Shown: positions 40,454-51,685, counted from the first letter of the stretch. The stretch: 64,000 nt of DNA from SAR92 clade bacterium (GCA_014381985.1 JACNKP010000023.1:62001-126000), one strand, 5' to 3'. A program made the numbers and translations. The notes: a model not told the origin generated them from the sequence alone.

Positions 40454-41550
40454 CCGCCGCGGCGCTACCATTGACCAACGATTACCAACGTTTGCTGTTA
40501 GATCGTGTACCAATGATTGATGTGCGCGCACCCATTGAGTTTCAAGCAGGCGCCCTGCCGTTTGCCACCAACTTACCCTTAATGGCCGATGATGAACGTC
40601 ATCAGGTGGGCATTTGCTACAAAGAGCAGGGTCAGAAAGAGGCCATAGCTCTGGGCCACGAGTTGGTCTGTGGCGCGATTAAAGCGGCGCGTGTTGATGC
40701 TTGGAGGGCATTTTTTGTCACTAACCCAACGTCTGTGTTGTATTGTGCCCGCGGTGGTTTGCGCTCTCAGTTAAGCCAGCAGTGGTTGACCGATGTAGGC
40801 ATTAGCCGCCCACGTATCGAGGGTGGCTATAAGTCACTACGACAGTTTATGTTGCAGTATTTGGCTGACGCTTGTGAAACGCAAAGCTTTGTTCTGCTGT
40901 CTGGTATGACGGGTACGGGGAAAACAGACATTATAAAAACTCTGGACACTAGTATCGATTTGGAAGGTGCGGCGAATCACAAGGGTTCTAGTTTTGGCCG
41001 GCCCTTAGATGAACAGCCCGCCCAAATTGATTTTGAAAACCAAATAATACTGGACCTAATGCAGGTTCAACATAAATACCCAGGACGCCGTATTATTTTA
41101 GAAGATGAGAGCCGCAATATTGGTGGTCGCCACATTTTGAGGCCTCTAACCGTTGCTATGGCAGAAAGTCCTATGGCGGTCATTGAACTACCTTTTGAAG
41201 AACGCATTGATAAACTTTGGCAGGAATATGTTGTCGAGCGATATCAACAAACCATGGACTACCATTTAGAAAATGGTGAACAAGCCTTTGCCGATTACTT
41301 AGTTGATAGTTTGTTGCGCGTTAAAAAACGGCTTGGTGGACAGCGCACTAAAGAAATACTCGCCCTCATGGAGGGCGCGATTAAACAACAGCATAATGAT
41401 CAGTTTGCCAGTCATCGTGGTTGGCTAGAAGCCATTACTGCAGATTATTATGACCCTATGTACCTTTATCAATTAGAGAAGCGTAACCAACGCATTGCCT
41501 TTCGCGGCAATCACCAAGACGTTATTCAATGGCTGCACGAGAAGCCATAA
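40450..41550 (+). CDS. mnmH: tRNA 2-selenouridine synthase
   Basis: Rhodanese DVRAPIEF...[11 protein letters not shown]-loop [16 protein letters not shown] start overlapping the selD stop. Confidence 0.93.
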   Translation: MTAAALPLTNDYQRLLLDRVPMIDVRAPIEFQAGALPFATNLPLMADDERHQVGICYKEQGQKEAIALGHELVCGAIKAARVDAWRAFFVTNPTSVLYCARGGLRSQLSQQWLTDVGISRPRIEGGYKSLRQFMLQYLADACETQSFVLLSGMTGTGKTDIIKTLDTSIDLEGAANHKGSSFGRPLDEQPAQIDFENQIILDLMQVQHKYPGRRIILEDESRNIGGRHILRPLTVAMAESPMAVIELPFEERIDKLWQEYVVERYQQTMDYHLENGEQAFADYLVDSLLRVKKRLGGQRTKEILALMEGAIKQQHNDQFASHRGWLEAITADYYDPMYLYQLEKRNQRIAFRGNHQDVIQWLHEKP

Positions 41551-41553
41551 TGT

Positions 41554-42327
41554 CTAGCGTGGTTGCATTCTTACTCCACCATCTAGGCGGATAGTCTCGC
41601 CGTTCAGGTAGCTATTTTCAATAATGTGGACGACCAACTGACCAAATTCAGAAGGTGCTCCCAAGCGCTGCGGAAAAGGAATATTGGCAACAATGCCGTC
41701 TTGAACGTTTTGTGGGGCCGCTAGCATAAGCGGTGTCGCCATGACGCCCGGCGCGATGGTGTTAACGCGAATACCCGATTTAGACAAGTCTCTGGCCATG
41801 GGTAAAGTCATACCGACGATGCCACCTTTAGTTGCAGAGTATGCAACCTGACCCATCTGTCCATCGAATGCGGCAATAGAGGCCGTGTTCACAATAACGC
41901 CTCGTTCAGTTTTCTCGTCTGGCTCATTTTTTGACATAGCAGCCGCAGCACAGCGAGACACGTTAAAGGTACCAATTAAATTGACCTCAATGACTTTACG
42001 ATACAAGTCAAGATCGTGGGGCTGTCCTTCACGATTGACGGTCTTGGCCGCAATTCCGATACCCGCACAATTAATGCAGACATCAACTCGGCCAAAATCT
42101 GCAAGAATCACCTCAAAGGCACTCTCAACGTCAGGCCCATTGGATACGTCAAGCTGCATGTATCGCGCAGACTTAGCTCCTAATTCATCAACCGCCTGTT
42201 GTCCGGCACTCGCGTTCATGTCAAATATTACGACCTGCGCGCCGGCATCGACGAGCAACTGAGTCGCTGCACGTCCAAGTCCAGAGGCTCCTCCGGTCAC
42301 TACTGCCACTTTATCTTGTAGATTCAT
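41554..42327 (-). CDS. Short-chain dehydrogenase (3-hydroxyacyl-CoA dehydrogenase, HSD17B10-like)
   Basis: VAVVTGGASGLGRA, NCAGIG, YSATKGG, IRVNTIAPG. Confidence 0.88.
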   Translation of the reverse strand: MNLQDKVAVVTGGASGLGRAATQLLVDAGAQVVIFDMNASAGQQAVDELGAKSARYMQLDVSNGPDVESAFEVILADFGRVDVCINCAGIGIAAKTVNREGQPHDLDLYRKVIEVNLIGTFNVSRCAAAAMSKNEPDEKTERGVIVNTASIAAFDGQMGQVAYSATKGGIVGMTLPMARDLSKSGIRVNTIAPGVMATPLMLAAPQNVQDGIVANIPFPQRLGAPSEFGQLVVHIIENSYLNGETIRLDGGVRMQPR

Positions 42328-42347
42328 AATCTTTCCTATACTCCCTA

Positions 42348-42659
42348 TTATGTTGATTTTTGCACTAAAACAAAGGGCGGAATCACGACCGCCCAGTGCT
42401 CAGTCGTACTCTCATACCAGTCTAGCGCTTGCTCATCATTAATTTCAAATAGTGTCTTGTCAGCCAACCAAGCCTGTACCTTAGCGGTGTCGTCTTGATG
42501 AAAAGCCACAGCTACCTTAATCAAGTCTGCGGTTTCAGCAACTGCCAATAGGTTGCCCGCAGCGTAGTGCTTTTGCAAATCGTGCCAATTGATCTTGGCC
42601 GTCTCTGCATTTAGTCGCTGTACTAAGGCGTCTTTTTTGTTTAAGGATTGTGTCGGCAT
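42348..42659 (-). CDS. Small DUF2288-like protein
   Basis: 103 aa; INWHDLQKHYAAGNLLAVAETADLIKVAVAFHQDDTAKVQAWL. Confidence 0.65.
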   Translation of the reverse strand: MPTQSLNKKDALVQRLNAETAKINWHDLQKHYAAGNLLAVAETADLIKVAVAFHQDDTAKVQAWLADKTLFEINDEQALDWYESTTEHWAVVIPPFVLVQKST

Positions 42660-42736
42660 AGTTGTTGTTCAAACTTGTTTTAGAGCGGCTAGGGTAAAGC
42701 CTTGAGGGTGATATATCAACTGCCGATCGTGAGGAC

Positions 42737-43387
42737 TTAGACGGTCCAGTTAACAAAATTTCGTAACAGTTGTAAGCCCGCGTCAGCACTTTTTTCAGGA
42801 TGGAATTGCACGGCGAACAAGTTGTTGAGGCTTAAAGCCGCGGCAAAGTCCACACCGTAAGTGCAGGTTCCCGCTACATGAGGATTATCAGCTAAGGCTG
42901 CGTAGTAGCTGTGCACAAAATAAAATTGACTGTCCTGCTTTATACCCTGCCAGAGCGGATGGTCAATAGTTTGTTGCACATTATTCCAACCCATGTGCGG
43001 CACCTTAAGTCTATCGCCTTGCTTATCTTTATGATTCTGACCGAAGAACTTAACATTGCCTGGCAATAGCCCGAGACAATCAACGCCTTTGTTTTCTTCA
43101 CTGTGCTGCAGCAATGCCTGCATCCCTACGCAGATACCTAACACTGGCTTCTCTTTAGCTGCCTCGCTGACGACATCACCAACCTTTAGCCGTTGGATCT
43201 CAGACATACAGTCACGAATTGCGCCGACACCTGGAAACACTACCCTATCGGCTCTGGATACCACATTGGCGTCTGATGTGACAGACACATGCGCTTTGGG
43301 ACACACGTGCTCTAGAGCTTTGGCAACGGAATGAAGATTACCCATTCCGTAGTCAATGACAGCGATATGGTTAGACGATGTGCTCAT
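42737..43387 (-). CDS. hisH: Imidazole glycerol phosphate synthase glutaminase subunit
   Basis: [51 protein letters not shown]. Confidence 0.95.
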   Translation of the reverse strand: MSTSSNHIAVIDYGMGNLHSVAKALEHVCPKAHVSVTSDANVVSRADRVVFPGVGAIRDCMSEIQRLKVGDVVSEAAKEKPVLGICVGMQALLQHSEENKGVDCLGLLPGNVKFFGQNHKDKQGDRLKVPHMGWNNVQQTIDHPLWQGIKQDSQFYFVHSYYAALADNPHVAGTCTYGVDFAAALSLNNLFAVQFHPEKSADAGLQLLRNFVNWTV

Positions 43388-43434
43388 AAGTATCTCAACA
43401 CTGTGGTTACAGTAAACAACCTTAAGCTGTTAGC

Positions 43435-44028
43435 TTATAGGTGTCCCTTGGTTGAAGGCAACACTCCCGCCATGCGCTCATCCGCAGAAGCAGCCATACG
43501 TATGGCTCGACCAAAGGCCTTAAAGATAGTCTCAACCTGATGGTGAGCATTGGCACCCCTAAGGTTGTCGATATGCAAAGTGACTAGGGCATGATTAACA
43601 AACCCTTGAAAAAATTCACGGGTTAAATCAACATCGAAACCGCCGACTTGGCTACGCACAAAATCAGCTTTCATGATTAGACCGGGACGGCCTGAAAAAT
43701 CCAAGACAACTCTCGATAAGGCTTCATCTAAAGGTACATAAGCGTGCCCATAACGCGTCAATCCTTTTTTATCACCAATGGCCTCGGCGATGGCCATACC
43801 CAAAGTAATGCCAATATCTTCTACCGTGTGATGATCATCAATGTGGGTATCACCGGTAGCTTGAATATCTAGATCTATCAAACCATGACGAGCAATCTGA
43901 TCGAGCATATGATTTAAAAATGGCACTGGTGTTTCAAGGTTTGCTTTGCCCGTGCCGTCCAAATTAACACTAATGGTAATCTGTGATTCCAGTGTATTAC
44001 GCGTCACAGTAGCAGTACGCTGAGTCAT
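43435..44028 (-). CDS. hisB: Imidazoleglycerol-phosphate dehydratase
   Basis: [54 protein letters not shown]. Confidence 0.96.
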   Translation of the reverse strand: MTQRTATVTRNTLESQITISVNLDGTGKANLETPVPFLNHMLDQIARHGLIDLDIQATGDTHIDDHHTVEDIGITLGMAIAEAIGDKKGLTRYGHAYVPLDEALSRVVLDFSGRPGLIMKADFVRSQVGGFDVDLTREFFQGFVNHALVTLHIDNLRGANAHHQVETIFKAFGRAIRMAASADERMAGVLPSTKGHL

Positions 44029-44196
44029 CTAATACTCCAGTTTGATGTTTTAAGGCGCGCAGTATACCTGAAAGGAACCTCTTTTTTCGACCTATTAGTA
44101 CCTTTTAGGGCTTCTAGACTGATTAGCAGTCGGGACACAAACATCGCATTAAGGTACCATACCGCCTGTATTTACTGTGGCGGAAGATACCACTGC

Positions 44197-46089
44197 ATGG
44201 AGAAATCTAGCTTGTCTAAACTGACTAAATGGTTATTGGCCGCGGGCCTGACATTGGCTGCTGCAGCAGCCTTGTTAACGCTGGTGTTAAACAGCTTAGT
44301 TGACCCCAACGACTACAAATCTGATATAGAGAATGCGGCCAAACAAAACGGCATTACCTTGTCCATTGAGGGCAATATAGTACTTAACGTTTTCCCAAAG
44401 TTAGGGGTTACTGTTGAGAGCATTAACTTCTCAGACGGGCAAAGTATCGCAGGAAAAATACCCAAATTAGACGTCACATTTAGTTGGTTGGCATTATTAG
44501 GCGGCAATATCAGCGAAACAAACCTGCCCATTGATTCCATCAGTCTGGCAAAGGGGACCTTGCAATATTCCCCTGACACCCCAGTGCCAGTTCAGTTTGA
44601 CCAGATCGAATTGAGTATTAATGATCTTTCGCTTAACGGTAATGATTTTCAAATCAACCTGTCAGCCCAAGCGCTAAACGGCTTAAACCTGTCACTTAGA
44701 ACAACTGCTCAAGTTAATATTCAGGACCAAAAGTTAAGCCGTATCGCGGGTCGTAACTTCACGTTTATAGTCGATCAAATTACGCTAAAAGGCGACGTTG
44801 ATGCTGACCTTACGACTCAAGAAATTAAAGGCAGCCTCACCAGTTCTTCAATAAACCTGCGGCAACAGATCTCTAGAATTCAAAAGCGCCTGCCCATTTT
44901 TATGGTGCCTTCAATGTCCAGCGACAAGGCCCTCAGTGATGTTAGTTTTAATAGTGAATTCAATGTTAACCCTTGGGGTTACTCCCGCTATGTGCATAAA
45001 CTGGTGCTGGATGGGCAAACATTTGCTATCGATATTACTGCCGATCAAAGCACTAACAAGATGTCTATGTCTCTTAAGGGTGATAGCCTTAGTTTAGCTG
45101 ACTATCTGCCAAAATCGTCTGAAAACTCTGAGGACATCAACCAAGCACCAGTGGCTATTTTTGCCCCTCTGGCCTTGCCATTTATGTTGTGGCGCGGTGA
45201 AAGCAATATAGAACTGGCCATCAATAGTATTCAGTTAGATTCCTTCACCGTCAGTAATGTCTATGCCAATGCATCTGGTTACCTTAAGGTACTAGAACTA
45301 ACCTCCTTTAATGCCGATCTATTTGGTGGCAACGTTAATGCTGTTGCAACGCTTGACCTAAATGCCTCCACACCCAGCTTCAACCTAGAGTCCGCGATTT
45401 ACGATATTGATCTAGCTCAGGCGTTTCAAGCGCTGTCAGAAACCCAGGACTTCACTGGCTATTTCAATATGGACGTGTCCTTGGAAGGTTCGGGCACAAA
45501 TATTTATGATATTCAAAAATCTTTGGTAGGTAATGGTCAATTTAAGGTGGTAACGCCCTCCTATGGCGGAGTTAACATCGAGGAAACTATTTGCCAGGCT
45601 ACTGCCTTGTTCGGTAACGACAGCAATTCACCTCAACAATGGCCTAAAGGAACACAGCTAAATGATATTGACGGTGTCCTAGGGTTTACTAACGGAAAAA
45701 TAATGCTAGGTAATATGACAACCGGCACTGGCAATCTAAATATTACCGGCCAGAGTCAAGTTCAGATGGTGGAACAAACCTACACACTAAACGCCAAAGC
45801 TGTGCTAACAAGCGCCACTAGCAGCAATAACGGGTGTTCGGTCAACAAGCGCTTACAAAATCAAGTTATTCCGTTTTCCTGTAAGGGTAGCTTCGGTGAT
45901 AACAATAGCTCAACACAATCTAGCTGCGCCCCAGATCAGAAAGTCATTAGTGGATTATTAAAAAACACCCTAATACAGCAGCTCGGTGAAAAGTATTTCA
46001 CAACGCCCAACAATGAGGCGCCCGTTAATGGCGACTCAATCCAAAACGCGTTAAAAGGCTTCTTTAAGAAAAAATTAGGCGACTCGTGA
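44197..46089 (+). CDS. AsmA-family protein
   Basis: N-terminal TM then VDPNDYKSDIENAAKQNGITLSIEGNI; long C-terminal AsmA-like region. Confidence 0.85.
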   Translation: MEKSSLSKLTKWLLAAGLTLAAAAALLTLVLNSLVDPNDYKSDIENAAKQNGITLSIEGNIVLNVFPKLGVTVESINFSDGQSIAGKIPKLDVTFSWLALLGGNISETNLPIDSISLAKGTLQYSPDTPVPVQFDQIELSINDLSLNGNDFQINLSAQALNGLNLSLRTTAQVNIQDQKLSRIAGRNFTFIVDQITLKGDVDADLTTQEIKGSLTSSSINLRQQISRIQKRLPIFMVPSMSSDKALSDVSFNSEFNVNPWGYSRYVHKLVLDGQTFAIDITADQSTNKMSMSLKGDSLSLADYLPKSSENSEDINQAPVAIFAPLALPFMLWRGESNIELAINSIQLDSFTVSNVYANASGYLKVLELTSFNADLFGGNVNAVATLDLNASTPSFNLESAIYDIDLAQAFQALSETQDFTGYFNMDVSLEGSGTNIYDIQKSLVGNGQFKVVTPSYGGVNIEETICQATALFGNDSNSPQQWPKGTQLNDIDGVLGFTNGKIMLGNMTTGTGNLNITGQSQVQMVEQTYTLNAKAVLTSATSSNNGCSVNKRLQNQVIPFSCKGSFGDNNSSTQSSCAPDQKVISGLLKNTLIQQLGEKYFTTPNNEAPVNGDSIQNALKGFFKKKLGDS

Positions 46090-47141
46090 GTCCTAGTGAT
46101 TTTCAGACAGCGGTTCTTAATTGGTTCGACCAACATGGCCGCACACATCTACCTTGGCAACAGGACATCTCTGCTTACCGAGTATGGGTATCTGAAATCA
46201 TGTTACAACAAACGCAGGTAAGTACAGTTATTCCCTATTATTTGCGGTTTATGAAAAGTTTCCCCAGCGTTCAAGATCTAGCTGCAGCATCGTTGGACGA
46301 AGTACTGCATCATTGGACAGGTCTGGGTTATTACGCTCGCGCCCGTAACCTGCACAAAACCGCTCAGCAGGTTAGTAGCGACTTAAAGGGCAAATTCCCA
46401 AATACGGTTGACCAACTATGTGAGCTGCCCGGCATTGGTCGCTCCACTGCAGGCGCCATTAGTGCCATCGCGTTTCATCAACAAGCTGCCATATTAGATG
46501 GTAATGTAAAGCGCGTACTTGCGCGCTTTGCTGCCATTAGTGGATGGCCCGGTAAACCCAACGTGATGGATACGCTCTGGACCCTAGCCGAAAGAAACAC
46601 CCCAGACCAGAGGATGGCGGATTATACTCAGGCAATGATGGACCTTGGGGCCACACTCTGCAAAAGCTCATCTCCTAATTGCCCAGCTTGCCCACTTAGC
46701 AAAACATGCGTTGCCTATCACCAAGGTAACCCTCAAGACTATCCCGGCAAAAAGCCTAAGAAAACGATTCCTGTTAGAAAGACATGCTTCCTCATGATTA
46801 ATAATAAAAAAGGCGAGTTCTTACTGCAGCAAAACCCGCCAACGGGTATCTGGGGCAGTCTCTGGGTGTTTCCCCAGTGTGACAACACAGATGATATTAA
46901 TCAGACTTTAGAGGAACTTGGCATTACCACCAAAGGGTACAGCGTGCTAGACGTAAAACGTCATACCTTCAGCCACTTCCATCTTGACTATCAGCCCATT
47001 CAAATGATTTTGGCCACCGCTGGCATTATTCCAAATAAGGTCTCCGAGAAAGACAATCAGGTCTGGTATAACCCACAAAAGCCTATATCATTAGGCATGC
47101 CTGCACCCATTAAAGCGTTATTCAACGGCCTTAATCTGTAG
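46086..47141 (+). CDS. mutY: A/G-specific adenine glycosylase
   Basis: [44 protein letters not shown], Fe-S Cys C-x6-C-x2-C-x5-C, C-terminal NUDIX-like domain. Confidence 0.95.
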   Translation: MSPSDFQTAVLNWFDQHGRTHLPWQQDISAYRVWVSEIMLQQTQVSTVIPYYLRFMKSFPSVQDLAAASLDEVLHHWTGLGYYARARNLHKTAQQVSSDLKGKFPNTVDQLCELPGIGRSTAGAISAIAFHQQAAILDGNVKRVLARFAAISGWPGKPNVMDTLWTLAERNTPDQRMADYTQAMMDLGATLCKSSSPNCPACPLSKTCVAYHQGNPQDYPGKKPKKTIPVRKTCFLMINNKKGEFLLQQNPPTGIWGSLWVFPQCDNTDDINQTLEELGITTKGYSVLDVKRHTFSHFHLDYQPIQMILATAGIIPNKVSEKDNQVWYNPQKPISLGMPAPIKALFNGLNL

Positions 47142-47170
47142 GCATATCAAGATTATCAAATGAGGTTGTT

Positions 47171-47443
47171 ATGGCGCGCACTATTTTATGTCGCAAACTA
47201 GAAAAAGAACTCCCGGGGCTAGACATGCCCCCCTTCCCTGGTCCCAAGGGTGAGGAAATATTTAACACCATCTCTAAAGAGGCTTGGGCTGAGTGGATGA
47301 CTCATCAGACAACCCTGATCAATGAATTACGCCTTAATATGATGGACGTATCAGCCCGAACCTACCTCTCAGAACAGCGAGAAAAGTTCTTTAATGGCGA
47401 AGAAGTGGATCAAGCCGAAGGATACGTCCCACCGACCGAATAA
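47171..47443 (+). CDS. yggX: Probable Fe(2+)-trafficking protein
   Basis: [39 protein letters not shown]. Confidence 0.95.
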   Translation: MARTILCRKLEKELPGLDMPPFPGPKGEEIFNTISKEAWAEWMTHQTTLINELRLNMMDVSARTYLSEQREKFFNGEEVDQAEGYVPPTE

Positions 47444-47512
47444 TTCCTTGACGAACAGCAGATCAAACGCTTTAATACGCGCCTCTCGCGCAAGCGCCAG
47501 AAGTGTTGTAAT

Positions 47513-47588
47513 GCCCAGATAGCTCAGTTGGTAGAGCAAAGGATTGAAAATCCTTGTGTCCCTGGTTCGATTCCAGGTCTGGGCACCA
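47513..47588 (+). tRNA. tRNA-Phe (GAA)
   Basis: Acceptor GCCCAGA/TCTGGGC-A-CCA; anticodon loop TTGAAAA; T-arm CCTGG-TTCGATT-CCAGG. Confidence 0.95.
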
Positions 47589-47596
47589 TTACCAAC

Positions 47597-47626
47597 AAAG
47601 CCTTAGCAACTGCTGGGGCTTTTTTG
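47597..47626 (+). terminator. Terminator after tRNA-Phe
   Basis: AAAGCCttagcaactgctggGGCTTTTTT. Confidence 0.7.
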
Positions 47627-47701
47627 TTTCTCTTGTAACCATTCTGCTTCGGACTTACTATTTGACAATCTTAGCGATGTCGAATCGCCTAAACATCGCA
47701 A

Positions 47702-48532
47702 ATGTATGTGGAGTATTTAGTGAAGACTGTCGAATACGGCACTAAGACGGGTGCATTAGTTGTATATTTTCATGGCGCTCCTGGTGCTATTAAAGAGTGC
47801 GCAGTGTTTGATAAACATGCACAAGAAAACAACCTTAGAATTGTCAGCTTAGATAGATTTGCGGTAAAAGACGCAGTGGATCAGGATTGTTATTACCAGC
47901 AAATAGCAAGCCAGATTAAGCGTATTATTGGCGATGAGCCATTAGATATCATTGGCTTTTCCATAGGCACTCATGTGGCCCTTGAGGTTGGCGCAATTTT
48001 GCGGAATCAGGTTCGTAATATCCACTTGATTTCATCTGTTGCTCCCCTGCACAAGGGAGACTTTATAGATCATATGGCAGGTGGATCGGTCTTTACATTG
48101 GCCAAGGAAAGTCCCGTTGTTTTCAAGTTATTAACCTTCTGTCAAAAAGTAATGGCGATGCTAGCACCGTCGTTGCTTGTACGCCTACTCTTCGCAAGCG
48201 CTACTGGACAAGATCGTGAACTTATTAAACAGCCTGAATTTATAAGCTACATCACCTCTGTCATAAAACACTGCTTTCAAGCTGGCACTGCGGGTTACAT
48301 GCGCGATATAAAGCAGTATGTCACTTGGCCAGGTTATTTTGATGCGTACACAAGCAATGTGCAGATATGGCACGGTACCGACGATAATTGGTCGCCATTC
48401 TCCATGGCGACCACACTCAAACAATCTATACCCGGTGAGACTAAGCTTGAGGCGATGCAAGGTTTATCACACTATTCATGTTTGTTTTCTGCCGCACCAA
48501 AAATATGCACACAATTGCGAAAGGCTAGCTAG
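47702..48532 (+). CDS. Alpha/beta hydrolase
   Basis: VVYFHGAPGA oxyanion region, nucleophile elbow GFSIGTH, IWHGTDDNWSP, LSHYS histidine. Confidence 0.75.
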   Translation: MYVEYLVKTVEYGTKTGALVVYFHGAPGAIKECAVFDKHAQENNLRIVSLDRFAVKDAVDQDCYYQQIASQIKRIIGDEPLDIIGFSIGTHVALEVGAILRNQVRNIHLISSVAPLHKGDFIDHMAGGSVFTLAKESPVVFKLLTFCQKVMAMLAPSLLVRLLFASATGQDRELIKQPEFISYITSVIKHCFQAGTAGYMRDIKQYVTWPGYFDAYTSNVQIWHGTDDNWSPFSMATTLKQSIPGETKLEAMQGLSHYSCLFSAAPKICTQLRKAS

Positions 48533-48696
48533 ACGCTCTTTGGTGATTCTAATTGGGGTCATCTGACAATTCTCGCAAAAACCAAAACTATAAGTGCTCT
48601 GAAAGCGCCTTTAAACTGTCCGCATGGCTAAAGACTAAACAGCTAAAACATAGTGCATATGGGGCCTACAGCGCGCCTATGATTAGTAGCATTACA

Positions 48697-48755
48697 ATCC
48701 AGGTATGGGCACCATATTGAAAAAGCCTCAGTAATTGCTGGGGCTTTTTACTTTC
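48697..48755 (+). repeat. Degenerate second copy of tRNA-Phe 3' end plus its terminator
   Basis: CCAGGTaTGGGCACCAT...AAAGCCTcAGtAAtTGCTGGGGCTTTTT mirrors 47571-47630. Confidence 0.75.
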
Positions 48756-48784
48756 TGGTGTTTTTGTTGAATCAGCAATTAGAC

Positions 48785-50545
48785 TTAATGGCTAATAGGT
48801 ATGCTTAGCTTGCCTGAGAAAACGGTACCATAAACCTTTATATCTTTAATTGTTTGAGGCTCTACCCGCATTGGGTTTTTGTCCAAAATAACGAAATTAG
48901 CTTTTTTCCCAACCTTGATGGAACCAATCTTATGCTCTTGGTTTATGGTTCTAGCGGCGCCAATAGTAATTGCTTTTAACGCTGTATACACGTCTATTTT
49001 CTGATCGGCCGAATAGGCTAAGCCTTCTGAAGCAATACGGTTCACGGCGGTCCAGACTAGAGTGAGTGGCTCGATAGGCGCCATGGAGAAGTCTGAATGA
49101 AAGGAGACCGGCACGTTGCGGTCTGTTAGAGATTTAATGCGCACTAGATTATGTGCGCGCTCATCACCTAAGCCAAATTCGCCGTATTTATCTGCCAATG
49201 CCCATAGATAAAATGGATTTACCGATGCCTCAATGCCTAGGCTGGCAATTTGAGCTGCCTGTTGGTCGTCAAAATAACCCATGTGATGCAATGTCAGTCG
49301 GTGGTCTTGACGTGGGTCGCTTTTCTGCAAGGCGGCCACCGTATCTATAACCTGTTGAATGCCTTTGTCCCCATTAGCATGGATGTGCAGTTTGTAACCG
49401 GCGCGCCAGTAATCTGTAATCTGTTGAGTTAGGTCCTCAAGCGGGGTCATCCACTCGCCATGATGACCATCTAAGTAACCCTCTTTCATTTGCATTAACT
49501 GAGAGTAAATAGCACCGTCGGCAAATAATTTAACTTGCTTTGGTAGAAACTCAATGTTGTCGGTATTGTATTGGGTTGGCAGTTTATCGATCCAGTCCAT
49601 GGCTTTTTGGTTATCGCTAAAGCCACGATAAAGTTTAGTGCCGTTGGCTATAAGATACACATTAAAAGGGGGCTGCTGGGCCATATAATGACTTAAAAGC
49701 CCATATTCTGTTTTAAAGTCTGTTCCAGGAAAGCCAGGTTCGGCAATAGTTGTGATGCCATTTTTTTGGATGAGCTGCGACATTAGATCAAGCCCTACCA
49801 TGTATTTTTTCGAGCCAACCAAAAAGGGGGCCACTCTAGGCGCAATGGTCATCCAGCCATTTTCGAAGAAATGGCCTTTCCTCCAGTTGACCTGAGGGTT
49901 GCCTTTAAAACTTTCTTCCTGGAGCCCTATCAGTTCAATAGCCCTGTCGTTAAAGAAAATCTCATGAAATGATCGATGTATAACCGCCACCGGCTTGTCT
50001 GGTGCCAACTGATTTAGAAGTTGGCGGCTGAGATCACCGTGCCACAATTGGTGATAGCCCCAAATCATAAATAGATTTTTGCTGTCAATTTGGCTGCTAT
50101 TAATACTTTGCTCTAGGCGCTTCTTGTAACCCGCAGGGTCTCTAACCCCTTTTTTGACGCCGTTTGGGAACACCCAGTCATAGGGAGCTATGATTTCACT
50201 GGGCAGCACTAGCGCTGCAATAGATGGATGTACGTGAGGTTCGATAAACCCAGGCATTAGGGTTTTACCTTTTAGGTCGAACTGACTGGCTTTAGCAAAC
50301 CCTTGCCTTGCCTCAGTAAGGGTGCCGGTAAAAACAATATTTCCGTCTTGCTCAGCTACAGCCTCGACTTGGCTGAAGGATTCGCCGGCCATGGTGATAA
50401 TATCACCACCATGATAAATAACGCCTGCTGCATTTTCAGCGCTTGTGGTCGGCAATTGTTGTTGACCGTCACAACCGACCAACCAAAGAACAGAGGCCAA
50501 GGAAAATAAAAGCTGTGACTTACGCCTCAAACCCACACTCTTCAT
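48785..50545 (-). CDS. Amidohydrolase-family lipoprotein (YtcJ-like)
   Basis: Lipobox VLWLVGCDG; GKTLMPGFIEPHVHP; LHIHANGDKGIQQVIDT; GSIKVGKKANFVILDKNP. Confidence 0.88.
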   Translation of the reverse strand: MKSVGLRRKSQLLFSLASVLWLVGCDGQQQLPTTSAENAAGVIYHGGDIITMAGESFSQVEAVAEQDGNIVFTGTLTEARQGFAKASQFDLKGKTLMPGFIEPHVHPSIAALVLPSEIIAPYDWVFPNGVKKGVRDPAGYKKRLEQSINSSQIDSKNLFMIWGYHQLWHGDLSRQLLNQLAPDKPVAVIHRSFHEIFFNDRAIELIGLQEESFKGNPQVNWRKGHFFENGWMTIAPRVAPFLVGSKKYMVGLDLMSQLIQKNGITTIAEPGFPGTDFKTEYGLLSHYMAQQPPFNVYLIANGTKLYRGFSDNQKAMDWIDKLPTQYNTDNIEFLPKQVKLFADGAIYSQLMQMKEGYLDGHHGEWMTPLEDLTQQITDYWRAGYKLHIHANGDKGIQQVIDTVAALQKSDPRQDHRLTLHHMGYFDDQQAAQIASLGIEASVNPFYLWALADKYGEFGLGDERAHNLVRIKSLTDRNVPVSFHSDFSMAPIEPLTLVWTAVNRIASEGLAYSADQKIDVYTALKAITIGAARTINQEHKIGSIKVGKKANFVILDKNPMRVEPQTIKDIKVYGTVFSGKLSIPISH

Positions 50546-50581
50546 GAGCTCGTTCCTGTAGTATTTCTTATGTTTTCTTAC

Positions 50582-51685
50582 TCAAACATCAAGCTCTGAT
50601 ATTGCTTGTGCCCCAGCAGCTGGGTCTGCCTCTATACGCTTACCCGCTCCCAGCATAATACCTATCCACCGGGTCTCAGTTTGATTTTCTAAGGCAATTT
50701 TTAACATAATAGTGAGCGGAATAGATAGCAACATACCTACTGGGCCCAGCACCCAACCCCAAAGTACCAGTGAGACAAATACCACCAGAGGCGAAAGGTT
50801 AAGACCTCGGCCCATCCAGCGCGGTTCAACCACATTACCCATAATAAGGTTCACCGTTACAAAACCTATCAAGGTTAGTCCTGCCTCAAACAGTCCAAGC
50901 TGAACCAAAGCAAGTAACACAGCTGGCACTGCGGCGATAAAGGATCCAACGGTGGGTATGAAGTTCAGTAAAAAGGCTATAAGGCCCCATAGCACAGCGT
51001 AATCAACGCCCAGTATACTCAACCAGATAAAGATGATGAGACCTGTTAAAAAGCTGATGGCAGCTTTGATCGCTAGGTAGCTGTGCACGCTGTCTGAAAA
51101 TTTGCTCAACCATTCATGAGAATCAGCACTGCCCCTGGCACTGCGAAGTTTTTCGCCAAAACTAACATTTTCAGCAAGAATGAAGATCACTGTTAATAGA
51201 ATCATAAGAGTGTTGGTCATGACATTGCCAAAGGATGCCAGCGTGCTCCCGACTATACCCATCACCGCACCAGGATCGAAACTACTGCTCCATTGTTCTG
51301 CGCCAATGGCGATGCCGCGCGCACTCAGCCATTGCTGTATATCCTCACTCATAACTGATAGTTTAGCAGCGTATATAGGGCTATCTTGGCGAAAGTTGTC
51401 AACTGATGAACCTATCACCGCGGCTAAGATAAGGCCCACGGCTAACACTAAGCTAATAACCAAGAAAATCGCTATGCCTGAGGGGATACGGAAGCTTTTC
51501 AGCCAGCCTAAAACAGGCGACACGATCATGGCAATGAACACCGCCAATAAGAACGGCACTAAAAGGGGCCCTGCCATCTTCAGCCCCGACACTACTATGA
51601 CAAATGCAGCGGCAACGACTAGAAATCGGGAAAACGGGGGTGTCTTTTCATCCATCAGGCAACTCCAGCTAATAAGAAAATTCAA
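50582..51685 (-). CDS. AI-2E family (PerM-like) transporter
   Basis: Multi-TM; LLNFIPTVGSFIAAVPAVLLAL; NVVEPRWMGRGLNLSPLVVFVSLVLWGWVLGPVGMLLSIPLT. Confidence 0.88.
   Translation of the reverse strand: MNFLISWSCLMDEKTPPFSRFLVVAAAFVIVVSGLKMAGPLLVPFLLAVFIAMIVSPVLGWLKSFRIPSGIAIFLVISLVLAVGLILAAVIGSSVDNFRQDSPIYAAKLSVMSEDIQQWLSARGIAIGAEQWSSSFDPGAVMGIVGSTLASFGNVMTNTLMILLTVIFILAENVSFGEKLRSARGSADSHEWLSKFSDSVHSYLAIKAAISFLTGLIIFIWLSILGVDYAVLWGLIAFLLNFIPTVGSFIAAVPAVLLALVQLGLFEAGLTLIGFVTVNLIMGNVVEPRWMGRGLNLSPLVVFVSLVLWGWVLGPVGMLLSIPLTIMLKIALENQTETRWIGIMLGAGKRIEADPAAGAQAISELDV

Noticed and set aside
48697-48715. Second functional tRNA gene
   Set aside because: Only the 3' T-arm/acceptor end and terminator are present; no D-arm or anticodon arm is visible upstream.
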